Assembly (NCBI RefSeq): GCF_014857905.1 | Contig: NZ_JACYXE010000001.1 | Location: 248,001-312,000 of the forward strand | DNA length: 64,000 bases | Direction: 5' to 3' | Origin: Agilicoccus flavus | Lineage (GTDB): Bacteria; Actinomycetota; Actinomycetes; Actinomycetales; Dermatophilaceae | Notes under the pieces: generated by a model | What the model saw: only the letters and a program-made list of their open reading frames with translations | Database searches by the model: none | What the model was told of the DNA's origin: nothing | Position numbers and translations under genes: made by a program | Shown here: positions 49,988 to 57,957 of the stretch, piece by piece | How positions within the stretch are numbered: position 1 is the first letter of the stretch | Layout: each line of letters starts with the position of its first letter

Positions 49988-50617
49988 TCAGGCCCCGCCG
50001 GCCGCCGCGGCCTTCGCGGCCTCGATGGCCTGCCGGACGCCCTTGGCGACCCACCCCGTCCGGTCGAGCTCGTCGAGACGGCGGACCAGGTCGCGCTTGC
50101 GGTGGCCGGGGAACACCTGGCCGTGCAGCTCGGCCGCGACGACGAGGTTCGCGAGGGCGACGGTGCGGGCGCTCGTCGGCGAGAGTCCCTCGACGGCGAT
50201 CCCCTTGAGGTCGGCGCGCAGGTCGATCGCCCGGCGACCGTCGATCTGCGGGTACCTCGTCGTGGGGAAGACCCCCGCGAACCGGCCCTCCCGGCGCTGC
50301 ACGACCTCGGCGGTGACGAGCTCGTCGAGGACCTGGCCGACGAACCCCCGCTGCTTGCGGGACACCCACCACTTCGCCTTGTGCGGCTTCTCCTGCGTGA
50401 CCCGGGCGAGGAGCTCGTCGGCGGCGGGACGGCCCGTCGGGGTGGCCTGGACGACGACGACGCGCTTGTCGTCGAGGTCGATGCGGTCGGCGAGGGCGAG
50501 CTCGGCGAGGAGCGCGCCGACGGTCGCATAGCTCATCTGTTGCCTCTTGCGACGGGCGCCGGTCTCGGGGTCGAGCGAGAGCAGCATGAGGTCGTGCGCC
50601 AGGGTCAAACGCTCCAT
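49988..50617 (-). CDS. GOLPH3/VPS74 (GPP34) family protein
   Basis: 209 residues, mostly helical. It starts LTLAHDLMLLSLDPETGARR, then YATVGALLAELALADRIDL and VVVVQATPTGRPAADELL, which are the GPP34-fold landmarks. In eukaryotes GOLPH3 binds phosphatidylinositol-4-phosphate and retains glycosyltransferases in the Golgi. Bacterial members are frequent in actinobacteria and have no established role. It could bind anionic lipid or glycosyltransferases, but that is a guess. The ATG lies six bases after a TACCCT -10 (leaderless). Confidence 0.87.
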   Translation of the reverse strand: MERLTLAHDLMLLSLDPETGARRKRQQMSYATVGALLAELALADRIDLDDKRVVVVQATPTGRPAADELLARVTQEKPHKAKWWVSRKQRGFVGQVLDELVTAEVVQRREGRFAGVFPTTRYPQIDGRRAIDLRADLKGIAVEGLSPTSARTVALANLVVAAELHGQVFPGHRKRDLVRRLDELDRTGWVAKGVRQAIEAAKAAAAGGA

Positions 50618-50629
50618 GTCGGGAGGGTA
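50617..50629 (-). promoter_or_regulatory. -10 element giving a leaderless start for the GPP34 gene
   Basis: On the minus strand TACCCT (50629-50624) is followed by six bases and then the ATG at 50617. There is no ribosome site between them. Confidence 0.5.
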
Positions 50630-50720
50630 CCGGCCCGGTGTGGGCGAGCCCCCGCGCCTCGTGGGCCGCGCGGGCGAGGCCGGCGCGCCGCGAGCGGCCC
50701 GCCTGTGATGAGCTGGTCGC

Positions 50721-51203
50721 ATGGCGACGACGATCCGACGCGTGGTGCGGGCCGACCCGGCCCGGGTGTGGCGCACGTTCACCGACTTCGGCGGGTACGG
50801 GCGGGTCATCCCCCTCACCCGCATGTCCCACGACGCGGGCCCGCCCCGCGTCGGCTGGCTGTTCACCGGCCACACGACGCTCGGCCCGATCCGGCTCGAC
50901 GACCCGATGCGGCTCACCGAGTTCGCGCCGCGCGGCCCCGACGGCGGCCTGTTCGCCGTGCAGAAGGAGGGGGGCGTGCTCGGCGGCTGGGCCCGGGTCG
51001 AGGTGCGGCCGGGCTCCGAGCCGGGCACGTCGGTCGTCATCTGGACCGAGGAGATCCGGCCGGTCCGCGGCCGCCGGCTGGCGCCGCTCGTGGGACCCCC
51101 CGCCGACCTCGCGACCCGCGTCCTCTTCTCGCGCGCCCTCGCCGGCCTGTCCGCGCTGGCCGAGTCCGGCGACGCGCCTCCGTCGACCCCGTCGGGCCGC
51201 TGA
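50721..51203 (+). CDS. SRPBCC/polyketide-cyclase-like lipid-binding-fold protein
   Basis: 160 residues of the START/SRPBCC type: TTIRRVVRADPARVWRTFTDFGGYG, strands around VGWLFTGHTTLGPIRL, and a final helix containing LFSRALAGLSALA. The fold has a hydrophobic cavity for lipids or small molecules; many such proteins are of unknown function. It stands alone between the GPP34 and MOSC genes. No ribosome site is clear. Confidence 0.8.
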   Translation: MATTIRRVVRADPARVWRTFTDFGGYGRVIPLTRMSHDAGPPRVGWLFTGHTTLGPIRLDDPMRLTEFAPRGPDGGLFAVQKEGGVLGGWARVEVRPGSEPGTSVVIWTEEIRPVRGRRLAPLVGPPADLATRVLFSRALAGLSALAESGDAPPSTPSGR

Positions 51204-51280
51204 CGCCCCCGGCCCCGCCGGCGTGCGGGCGGCCCGGCCGCACGACCGCCCCGACCCGCGAACACCCCACAGGAGCACCG

Positions 51281-53590
51281 GTGCCCCACATCCGATCCGT
51301 CAACGTCGGTCGCCCGCGGGTGCTCCCGGGCGCGGGGGCGAGGCCGACGGGCATCGTCAAGACGCCGGTCGAGGGGCCGGTGCGCCTCACCGACCCCGGG
51401 CCCCGCGACGTCACCGGCGCGACGGGGTCGGGCAGCGGTGTCGAGGGCGACGTCATCGGCAACCGGAAACACCACGGCGGAGACCACCAGGCCGTGTACG
51501 CCTTCGCCCGCGAGGAGCTCGACGCCTGGGCGGTCGAGGTGGGCCGGGACCTGCCCGACGGCGCGTTCGGCGAGAACCTCACCACCGAGGGGATCGACGT
51601 CGACGGTGCGGTGCTCGGCGAACGGTGGCGGGTGGGCGACGCCCTCCTCGTCGTCCGGGCCCCGCGCGTGCCCTGCCGCACCTTCGCTGCCGCGATGGGC
51701 GAGCCCCGCTGGGTCCAGCGGTTCGCACGGCACGGCCGGACCGGCGCCTACCTCGCCGTCGCCGAGCCCGGCCACGTGCGGGCGGGCGACGCGATCCACG
51801 TCGTCGACCGCCCCGCCCACGGCGTCACCGTGGTCGACTCGTTCGTCATCACGATGTTCGAGCACGGGCGCCGGGCCGAGCTCGAACCCGCCCGCGCCCA
51901 CCTGCACCCCGAGGCGCTCGCGTTCCTCGAGCGCGGCCGAACCCCGCGGCCCCCGGCGGGGTCGTGGCCGCCGCGGCGGGCCGGCTGGTCGGCGCCCGTC
52001 GACGGGCCCGGACCGAACCGTGCGCACCGGCCTCGCGGTCGTTACGTTGGCGGGATGACGTCGCTCCCTCGCCGATCCCCCTCCGACGCGGGCCTGCGGG
52101 CCGGCGCCGTCCACGACCTGCTCGACGCGCTCGCGGCCGACGACATCGAGATGCACAGCCTCATGGTCGTGCGGTCCGGGCACGTCCTCGCCGAAGGATG
52201 GTGGGGGCCCTACGACCCGGACCGCCGTCACCTTGTGTACTCGCTGAGCAAGATGTGCACCTCGATGGCGGTCGGTCTGGCCGTGGCCGAGGGTGCGTTC
52301 GGCCTCGACGACCCCGTGCTGGACCACCTGGGTGAGTTCGCGCCCGAGCACCCCACCGACCACACGCGGGCCATGACCGTGCGCCACCTGCTGACGATGG
52401 CGACGGGTCACGAGGCCGACATGATCGACCCCACCCAGCGGCTCGCCCTCGAGCGCGAGGACCCCGAGCTCCTGCGCGCCTTCTTCGCGCTGCCCCCGGA
52501 GCGCGAGCCGGGCACGGTGTTCACGTACAACCAGCTCGCGACGTACACCCTGGCCCGGCTCGTCGAGCGGCACGCCGGCGGACGGCTCGTCGACTACCTG
52601 CGGCCACGCCTCTTCCGGCCGCTCGGCGTCGCGGACCCCGCGTGGCTCGAGTTCGAGGGGCACGACCTCGGCTTCTCGGGCCTGCACGTGCGCACCGAGG
52701 ACATCGCGGCCCTCGGGGTGCTCCTCGCCGACGGGGGTCGGTTCGGCGGGGAACAGGTGGTGCCGGCCGAGTACGTCGAGTCCGCCACCCGCGTCCAGCA
52801 GCCCAACGATCCCGCGCACCGGGTGACCGACCTCGAGAGCCCGGCGGAATGGACGCGCGGCTACGGGTTCCAGTTCTGGATGAACACGCACGGTTTCCGC
52901 GGCGACGGCGCGTTCGGCCAGTTCTGCGTCGTCTGGCCGGAGGAGGACGTCGTCATCGCCACGACCGCCTGCACCGAGCGCATGGACGTCGTGCTCAACC
53001 GTCTCGTCACCCACCTGCGGCCGGGCTTCGCGCCCCTGTCCGCCGGCGGCGGGGAGGACGTCGCCGCGGACGGGCGGGACGAGGTCGCGGACGCCGAGCT
53101 CGCCGACCGGCTGGGGTCCCTGGCCCTCCCGACGCCCGGCGACGCGGGCGACCCCCGCGGCGAGGGCGCGCCCGCGGTGCGGCCGGCCTCGATCACGGGC
53201 TCCCTGCCCGACCCGAGCGCGCTCTCCCTGACCCCCGGTGAGAACGGCTGGGAACTCCACCTCGCCTACGCCGGCGGGGAGGTCGACCTGCCGATCGGCC
53301 GCGGCGAGTGGGCGTGCGGGCAGTGGGTGACGGCGCTGGGCCGGGTGCCGTTCGCCGCCGCGGGGGGCTGGAGCCCCGACGGCCGCTTCGTCGCCGAGCT
53401 GCGCATGATCGAGACCCCGCACACGCTCACGCTGACGCTCGACCCCGCCGGGGACCGCGCCGACCTTGCCTGGGACCACCCGCCCCTGCACGGGGTCGAC
53501 CCGGCCGCCCACGTCCTCCCGGAGCCGGGGCGGGCCCCGTCGACGGACGCCGCCGACCGCAGCATGCCGTCCCCGCACGGCTCGACCTGA
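51281..53590 (+). CDS. MOSC-domain ORF continuous with a downstream serine hydrolase
   Basis: From the GTG at 51281 (AGGAG upstream) the frame stays open for 769 codons. Residues about 1-225 are a MOSC domain of the YiiM type: GVEGDVIGNRKHHGGDHQAVYAFAREEL split here into GNRKHHGGDHQAVYAF, then GAFGENLTTEGI and the sulfur-carrier Cys near 132 in APRVPCRTF. After about 35 Pro/Arg-rich residues the class-C beta-lactamase-like domain follows without a stop. Either this is a natural fusion, or a stop between two neighbouring genes was lost. MOSC proteins transfer sulfur or reduce N-hydroxy compounds; the hydrolase has its own -10 and ATG at 52055. Confidence 0.72.
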   Translation: MPHIRSVNVGRPRVLPGAGARPTGIVKTPVEGPVRLTDPGPRDVTGATGSGSGVEGDVIGNRKHHGGDHQAVYAFAREELDAWAVEVGRDLPDGAFGENLTTEGIDVDGAVLGERWRVGDALLVVRAPRVPCRTFAAAMGEPRWVQRFARHGRTGAYLAVAEPGHVRAGDAIHVVDRPAHGVTVVDSFVITMFEHGRRAELEPARAHLHPEALAFLERGRTPRPPAGSWPPRRAGWSAPVDGPGPNRAHRPRGRYVGGMTSLPRRSPSDAGLRAGAVHDLLDALAADDIEMHSLMVVRSGHVLAEGWWGPYDPDRRHLVYSLSKMCTSMAVGLAVAEGAFGLDDPVLDHLGEFAPEHPTDHTRAMTVRHLLTMATGHEADMIDPTQRLALEREDPELLRAFFALPPEREPGTVFTYNQLATYTLARLVERHAGGRLVDYLRPRLFRPLGVADPAWLEFEGHDLGFSGLHVRTEDIAALGVLLADGGRFGGEQVVPAEYVESATRVQQPNDPAHRVTDLESPAEWTRGYGFQFWMNTHGFRGDGAFGQFCVVWPEEDVVIATTACTERMDVVLNRLVTHLRPGFAPLSAGGGEDVAADGRDEVADAELADRLGSLALPTPGDAGDPRGEGAPAVRPASITGSLPDPSALSLTPGENGWELHLAYAGGEVDLPIGRGEWACGQWVTALGRVPFAAAGGWSPDGRFVAELRMIETPHTLTLTLDPAGDRADLAWDHPPLHGVDPAAHVLPEPGRAPSTDAADRSMPSPHGST
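52043..52055 (+). promoter_or_regulatory. -10 element giving an internal leaderless start at 52055
   Basis: TACGTT (52043-52048) is followed by six bases and the ATG at 52055, with no ribosome site. It argues that the hydrolase was, or still is, an independent gene. Confidence 0.5.
52055..53590 (+). CDS. Serine hydrolase of the class C beta-lactamase fold (alternative independent start)
   Basis: 511 residues if started at 52055. YSLSKMCTS carries Ser63 and Lys66 of S-x-x-K, and TYNQLATYTL gives the Y-x-N motif (about 158). FRGDGAFGQFCVVWPEED is the third-motif area. The last 120 residues form an extra beta-rich domain like the lipocalin-type domain found in some esterases (LHLAYAGGEVDLPIG). 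There is no signal peptide. It probably acts as an esterase or D-aminopeptidase. This feature overlaps the longer fused frame above; either start may be used. Confidence 0.72.
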   Translation: MTSLPRRSPSDAGLRAGAVHDLLDALAADDIEMHSLMVVRSGHVLAEGWWGPYDPDRRHLVYSLSKMCTSMAVGLAVAEGAFGLDDPVLDHLGEFAPEHPTDHTRAMTVRHLLTMATGHEADMIDPTQRLALEREDPELLRAFFALPPEREPGTVFTYNQLATYTLARLVERHAGGRLVDYLRPRLFRPLGVADPAWLEFEGHDLGFSGLHVRTEDIAALGVLLADGGRFGGEQVVPAEYVESATRVQQPNDPAHRVTDLESPAEWTRGYGFQFWMNTHGFRGDGAFGQFCVVWPEEDVVIATTACTERMDVVLNRLVTHLRPGFAPLSAGGGEDVAADGRDEVADAELADRLGSLALPTPGDAGDPRGEGAPAVRPASITGSLPDPSALSLTPGENGWELHLAYAGGEVDLPIGRGEWACGQWVTALGRVPFAAAGGWSPDGRFVAELRMIETPHTLTLTLDPAGDRADLAWDHPPLHGVDPAAHVLPEPGRAPSTDAADRSMPSPHGST

Positions 53591-53594
53591 GGGG

Positions 53595-55010
53595 TCAGGC
53601 GACGACCTTGCCGGGGTTGAGGATCCCGTGCGGGTCGAGGGCGGTCTTGACGGCGCGGTGCAGGTCCATGACGGCCGGGTCGACCTCGTCGGCGAGGCCG
53701 CCGCGCTTGAGCAGGCCGATGCCGTGCTCCCCGGCCACGGTGCCGCCGAGCTCCAGCGCCGCGGCGATGATGTCGTCGAACGCGCGGTGGGCGGCGGCCT
53801 TGGCGGCCTCGTCGCCGGCGGGGACGATGAGCAGCGGGTGGAGGTTGCCGTCGCCGGCGTGCGCGATGTTCGCGATGTGCACGCCGTGGGCGGCTCCGGC
53901 CGTCTCGATGCGGCCGAGCATCTCGGACACGCGGGCCCGGGGCACGCAGACGTCCTCGGTGAGGACCGGGCCGAGCCGCTCCAGGGCCGGGTAGGCGAGC
54001 CGGCGGGCGGCGAAGAGCGCGTCGGCCTCCTCCGCGTCCTCCGCGACGACCGAGAACGTCGCGCCGCCGGCGTCGAAGGCGGCGGCGATGGCCTGCGCCT
54101 CGGCCACCCCCGCCTCGCCGGGCAGGTCGGTGCGCGCCAGGAGCACGACGTCGGCCTCGGCCGACAGGCCCATGTTCTTCCAGGCGTCGACGGCCTCGAG
54201 GCAGTGCCGGTCCAGCAGTTCGAGCGCGGACGGCGTGATCCCCGCCTCCGCGACGGCCGCGACCCCGCGGCCCGCCGCGACGAGCGAGTCGAAGTACCCG
54301 GCCACGGTCGTCTCCGGGGCGCGGGCCGACCGCAGCTTCACGGTCACCTCGGTGACGATGCCGAGTGTCCCCTCGGACCCGACCAGGAGGCCGACGAAGT
54401 CGTACCCCGCCACCCCCTTGGCGGTGCGCCGCCCCACGCGCACGAGCTCGCCCGTGCCGGTGACGATCTGGAGACCGATGACGTAGTCGCGGGTCACGCC
54501 GTACTTGACGCAGCAGACGCCGCCCGCGTTCGTCGCGACGTTGCCGCCGATCGTCGACCAGGGCGCGCTGGCCGGGTCCGGGGGGTACCACAGGCCGCGG
54601 GCGGCGGCGGCGGCCCGCAGGTCGTCGTTGATGACGCCGGGCTGCACGACGGCGATCGACTCGACCGGGTCGATCTCGAGGACGGCGTCCATGCGAGCCA
54701 GGGAGACGACGACGCACCCGTCGATCGCGTTCGCGCCACCGCACAGGCCCGTGCCCGCCCCGCGCGGCACGACCGGGACGCCGAGGTCGAGGCAGACGCG
54801 CACGACGGCCTGGACCTGCTCCGCCGTGGCCGGGCGGACCACGGCGGCCGGCCGACCGAAGGGCACCCACTCCCCCTCGTCGTGGGCGTAGGCGGCCATG
54901 ACGTCGTCGTCGAGCGCGATGATCGCGTCGGCGGGCAGCGCCTCGCGCAGGGCGGCGACGACGGCCTCGTCGCGGACGGTGTCGGTCGGCGAGTTCGGCG
55001 ATTCGCTCAT
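53595..55010 (-). CDS. FAD-linked oxidase, glycolate oxidase (GlcD)/D-lactate dehydrogenase type
   Basis: 471 residues. PRGAGTGLCGGANAIDG is the FAD pyrophosphate loop, STIGGNVATNAGGVCCVKYG the PCMH-domain core, and NIAHAGDGNLHP with GEHGIGLLKRG the C-terminal substrate domain. The family oxidises 2-hydroxy acids such as glycolate or D-lactate. No Fe-S partner subunit (GlcE/GlcF) is adjacent. The ACS-type carrier gene ends 79 bp upstream on the same strand and may import the substrate. The gene begins with an ATG at 55010. Confidence 0.9.
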   Translation of the reverse strand: MSESPNSPTDTVRDEAVVAALREALPADAIIALDDDVMAAYAHDEGEWVPFGRPAAVVRPATAEQVQAVVRVCLDLGVPVVPRGAGTGLCGGANAIDGCVVVSLARMDAVLEIDPVESIAVVQPGVINDDLRAAAAARGLWYPPDPASAPWSTIGGNVATNAGGVCCVKYGVTRDYVIGLQIVTGTGELVRVGRRTAKGVAGYDFVGLLVGSEGTLGIVTEVTVKLRSARAPETTVAGYFDSLVAAGRGVAAVAEAGITPSALELLDRHCLEAVDAWKNMGLSAEADVVLLARTDLPGEAGVAEAQAIAAAFDAGGATFSVVAEDAEEADALFAARRLAYPALERLGPVLTEDVCVPRARVSEMLGRIETAGAAHGVHIANIAHAGDGNLHPLLIVPAGDEAAKAAAHRAFDDIIAAALELGGTVAGEHGIGLLKRGGLADEVDPAVMDLHRAVKTALDPHGILNPGKVVA

Positions 55011-55089
55011 CGGATCAGTCTGGCCTCTCGGGGCCCGTGCGGGGCGTGCGGGTCGGGCGGAACGGGCCGGTGGCCACTCCCGTCGGCGG

Positions 55090-56448
55090 TCAGGCCCGGC
55101 CCGGCGCCGCGCCCTCCGTGGAGTCGACCTCGGCGCTCGGGGGCGGCGCGGCCCGGAGGATCAACGCGAGGACGCCGCCCAGGGCCATGACGCCGCCGAT
55201 CACGTACATCGCCGCGTGGAACCCGCCGGTCGAGTCCTTGAGGTAGCCGGTGATGTACGGCGCGAAGAAGCCCGACGAGTTGCCGATCGAGTTGATGAGC
55301 GCGATGCCGGCGGCCGCCGACGCCCCGGTGAGGAAGGTCGTCGGCAGGTACCAGAACACCGGCAGCGTGCAGAAGATCCCGATCGCGGTGACGGTGACGA
55401 CCGCCATGACGGCGAACGGCGACTGCAGGTAGAGGGCGACGGGTGTCGCGCACCCGGCGACGATGAGCGGCAGCGCCACGTGCCAGACCCGTTCCTTCGT
55501 GCGGTCGGAGTGGTGGCCCCACCACACCATCGCGACGGACGCGATCGCGTAGGGCACGGCGACGATGAGGCCGGTCTGCACGAGGCTGAACTTCGTGTCG
55601 AACATCTCCGAGAAGCCCGCGACGATCGTCGGCAAGAAAAAGCTCAGCGCGTAGAGGCCGTAGACGGCGGCGAAGTAGATGAAGCTCAGGCCCCAGATCC
55701 GCGGGTCGGTCAGCGACTTGCGCAGCGGCCAGTGGTGGCGGCTCTGGGTCGCCTCCGCCTCGGCATCGAGGGTGGCCTGGAGCCATCGGCGCTCGTCGGG
55801 CTCCAGCCACGCGGCGTCGGCGGGGCGGTCGGTGAGGTAGAACCACGTGACGAACGCGAGCAGGATCGCCGGCAGCCCCTCGATGAGGAACATCATCCGC
55901 CAGCCGGCGAGCCCGAACAGGCCGTCCGCGTGCTGCATGATCAGCCCGGACAACGGAGAACCGACGACCGACGAGATCGGGATGGCGAGCAGGAACAGGC
56001 CCGTCATCCGGGTGCGCTCGGCCTGCGGCAGCCAGTAGGTCAGGTACAGGATCATGCCGGGGAAGAAGCCGGCCTCGGCGACGCCGAGCAGCGTCCGCAG
56101 GATGTACAGCCACGTCGCGTCGGGCACGAACGCCATGGCGGACGCGACGATGCCCCACGTGATCATGATGCGCGCGATCCACCGGCGCGCCCCGAAGCGG
56201 TGCAACGCGAGGTTGCTCGGCACCTCGAGCAGCAGGTATCCCACGAAGAACAGCCCGGACGCCAGGCCGAACATCGTCGCCGTCAGCCCGAGGTCCTCGC
56301 TCATCGTCAGCTTCGCGAACCCGATGTTCGTCCGGTCGAGGTAGTTGACGAAGTACAGCAGGCCCATGAAGGGGATGAGCCGGCGCGAGACCTTCGCGAC
56401 GACGGCCCGGCGTAGGTCCGGTGGGGCGGGGGGAGGGGTGGCGGACAT
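55090..56448 (-). CDS. MFS transporter, anion:cation symporter (ACS) type
   Basis: 452 residues with twelve membrane segments. Landmarks of the ACS family (tartrate, phthalate, hexuronate carriers): LIPFMGLLYFVNYLDRTNIG in helix 1, GYLLLEVPSNLALHRFGARRW, and GVAEAGFFPGMILYLTYWLP. These families import organic anions. AGGAG precedes the ATG at 56448. With the FAD oxidase downstream it may take up and oxidise a 2-hydroxy acid such as glycolate, lactate or tartrate; that is inference. Confidence 0.9.
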   Translation of the reverse strand: MSATPPPAPPDLRRAVVAKVSRRLIPFMGLLYFVNYLDRTNIGFAKLTMSEDLGLTATMFGLASGLFFVGYLLLEVPSNLALHRFGARRWIARIMITWGIVASAMAFVPDATWLYILRTLLGVAEAGFFPGMILYLTYWLPQAERTRMTGLFLLAIPISSVVGSPLSGLIMQHADGLFGLAGWRMMFLIEGLPAILLAFVTWFYLTDRPADAAWLEPDERRWLQATLDAEAEATQSRHHWPLRKSLTDPRIWGLSFIYFAAVYGLYALSFFLPTIVAGFSEMFDTKFSLVQTGLIVAVPYAIASVAMVWWGHHSDRTKERVWHVALPLIVAGCATPVALYLQSPFAVMAVVTVTAIGIFCTLPVFWYLPTTFLTGASAAAGIALINSIGNSSGFFAPYITGYLKDSTGGFHAAMYVIGGVMALGGVLALILRAAPPPSAEVDSTEGAAPGRA

Positions 56449-56528
56449 GGACGTCTCCTGGTCGTTCGGCGCGGCGTCGCTGTCGCGCGGCGCGGCCAGT
56501 GTGACACCGGGCGGGCACCATGGGGCGC

Positions 56529-56621
56529 ATGAGTTCGCCGCGCCGCGCCCGTCTCGCCGCCACCCGCCGGGAGGCCGCGCGTCCCGACGGCGCGCCCACC
56601 CCGCGGCCCGGCCGTCGATGA
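56529..56621 (+). CDS. 30-residue Arg-rich upstream ORF overlapping the benE-like start
   Basis: A short ORF beginning MSSPRRARLAATRREAARP. Its stop overlaps the ATG of the transporter (ATGA at 56618), as in coupled genes. It lacks a clear ribosome site. It may set the translation of the carrier, or be chance. Confidence 0.35.
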   Translation: MSSPRRARLAATRREAARPDGAPTPRPGRR

Positions 56622-57817
56622 CCGCGGTCACCGATGGGCGCACCCAGGCGGTCGTCGCCGGTCTCGTCACCGCCGTCGTCGGGTGGACGAGCAGCTTCGC
56701 CGTCGTCCTCGGCGGCCTGCGGGCGGTGGGCGCGACCTCGGCCCAGGCCGCGTCCGGGCTCATGGTCCTGTCGCTGACCATGGGCGTCGGCTGCATCGTC
56801 ATGGCCCGGACGACGCGGCGGCCGATCACCGTCGCGTGGTCGACGCCGGGGGCGGCGCTGCTGCTCGGCACCGGCGCGGTCGCGGGCGGCTGGCCGGGCG
56901 CCGTCGGGGCGTTCCTCGTGTGCGGCCTGCTCATCGCGCTCACCGCGGTGTGGCCCACGCTCGGGGCGCTCATCGCGCGGATCCCCGGTCCGCTCGCCCA
57001 GGCGATGCTCGCCGGTGTCCTCGTGCCCATCTGCCTCGCTCCGGTCCGGGCGGCGGTCGACTCCCCGGCGCTCGTGCTGCCGGTCGTCGGGGTCTGGCTC
57101 CTCGCGCTGCGGTTCGCCCCGCGCTGGGCCGTCCCGGCCGCGTTCGTCCTCGCCCTCGGGCTCGTCGTCGCGGTCGGGGGGCGGGTGGGTCCGAACGCCT
57201 GGCCGCGGCCGGAGTGGACGACCCCCACCCTCGGCCTCCAGGCGATCGTCGGCGTCGCCCTCCCCCTGTACCTCGTGACGATGGCGTCCCAGAACGTCCC
57301 GGGCGTGGCCGTGCTCCGCTCCTTCGGGTACGAGGTCCCGTGGCGGCGGGCCATGGCGGTGACGGGGGCGGGCACGATCCTGGGGGCGCCCTTCGGCGGG
57401 CACGCGATCAACCTCGCGGCCATCAGCGCCGCCCTCGCCGCGTCCGACGAGGCCGGCGCGGACCGCGAGCGCCGCTGGGTCGCCGCCGACGTGGCCGGCT
57501 GGGCCTACGTGGCGTTGGGCCTCGCCGCCTCGGCGGTCGTCGGGCTCGTGGCCGGGGCGCCGCCCGGGCTCGTCGAGACGGCCGCCGGCCTCGCGCTGCT
57601 GCCCACCCTCGCCGCGTCCCTCGCCGGTGCCCTCACCGATGCGAACCACCGGGTGCCCGCGGTCGTCACGTTCCTCGTCGGCGCCTCGGGCGCGTCCGTC
57701 CTCGGGATCGGGCCGGCGTTCTGGAGCCTGCTCGCGGGCCTCGCCGTGTGGATCGTCCTCGCCCGGCCGGCCGCCGCGCCGGGTCGGACGGGCCGAGGCC
57801 GGCACCGCCGCGTCTGA
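56618..57817 (+). CDS. BenE-family (benzoate/H+ symporter-like) transporter
   Basis: 399 residues with twelve hydrophobic segments. The BenE landmarks are GLVTAVVGWTSSFAVVLGGLRA, AWSTPGAALLLGTG, GPLAQAMLAGVLVPICLAP and APFGGHAINLAAISAAL. The family takes up benzoate or related carboxylates. The ATG is at 56618, at the ATGA overlap with the short ORF. It is divergent from the ACS carrier (about 170 bp) and converges with the HIBADH-type gene. Confidence 0.88.
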   Translation: MTAVTDGRTQAVVAGLVTAVVGWTSSFAVVLGGLRAVGATSAQAASGLMVLSLTMGVGCIVMARTTRRPITVAWSTPGAALLLGTGAVAGGWPGAVGAFLVCGLLIALTAVWPTLGALIARIPGPLAQAMLAGVLVPICLAPVRAAVDSPALVLPVVGVWLLALRFAPRWAVPAAFVLALGLVVAVGGRVGPNAWPRPEWTTPTLGLQAIVGVALPLYLVTMASQNVPGVAVLRSFGYEVPWRRAMAVTGAGTILGAPFGGHAINLAAISAALAASDEAGADRERRWVAADVAGWAYVALGLAASAVVGLVAGAPPGLVETAAGLALLPTLAASLAGALTDANHRVPAVVTFLVGASGASVLGIGPAFWSLLAGLAVWIVLARPAAAPGRTGRGRHRRV

Positions 57818-57957
57818 CGGCGCCCGGACCGGTCGAGGGGGGCTGCGGACACGGCTGCCCGAGGGACGGGGCCGACGGCACCGACCCCGAACCGGCCCCC
57901 ACGGCCGGACCGGTCGTGACGGGTGGCGGGAGGGGACGGCGACCCCTTACCCGCCGG

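Noticed and set aside
48851-51280. Long open frame upstream of the MOSC gene on the plus strand
   Set aside because: The frame is an Arg/Pro/Gly-rich shadow of the DUF3152 and GPP34 genes; the real MOSC start is the GTG at 51281 with AGGAG.
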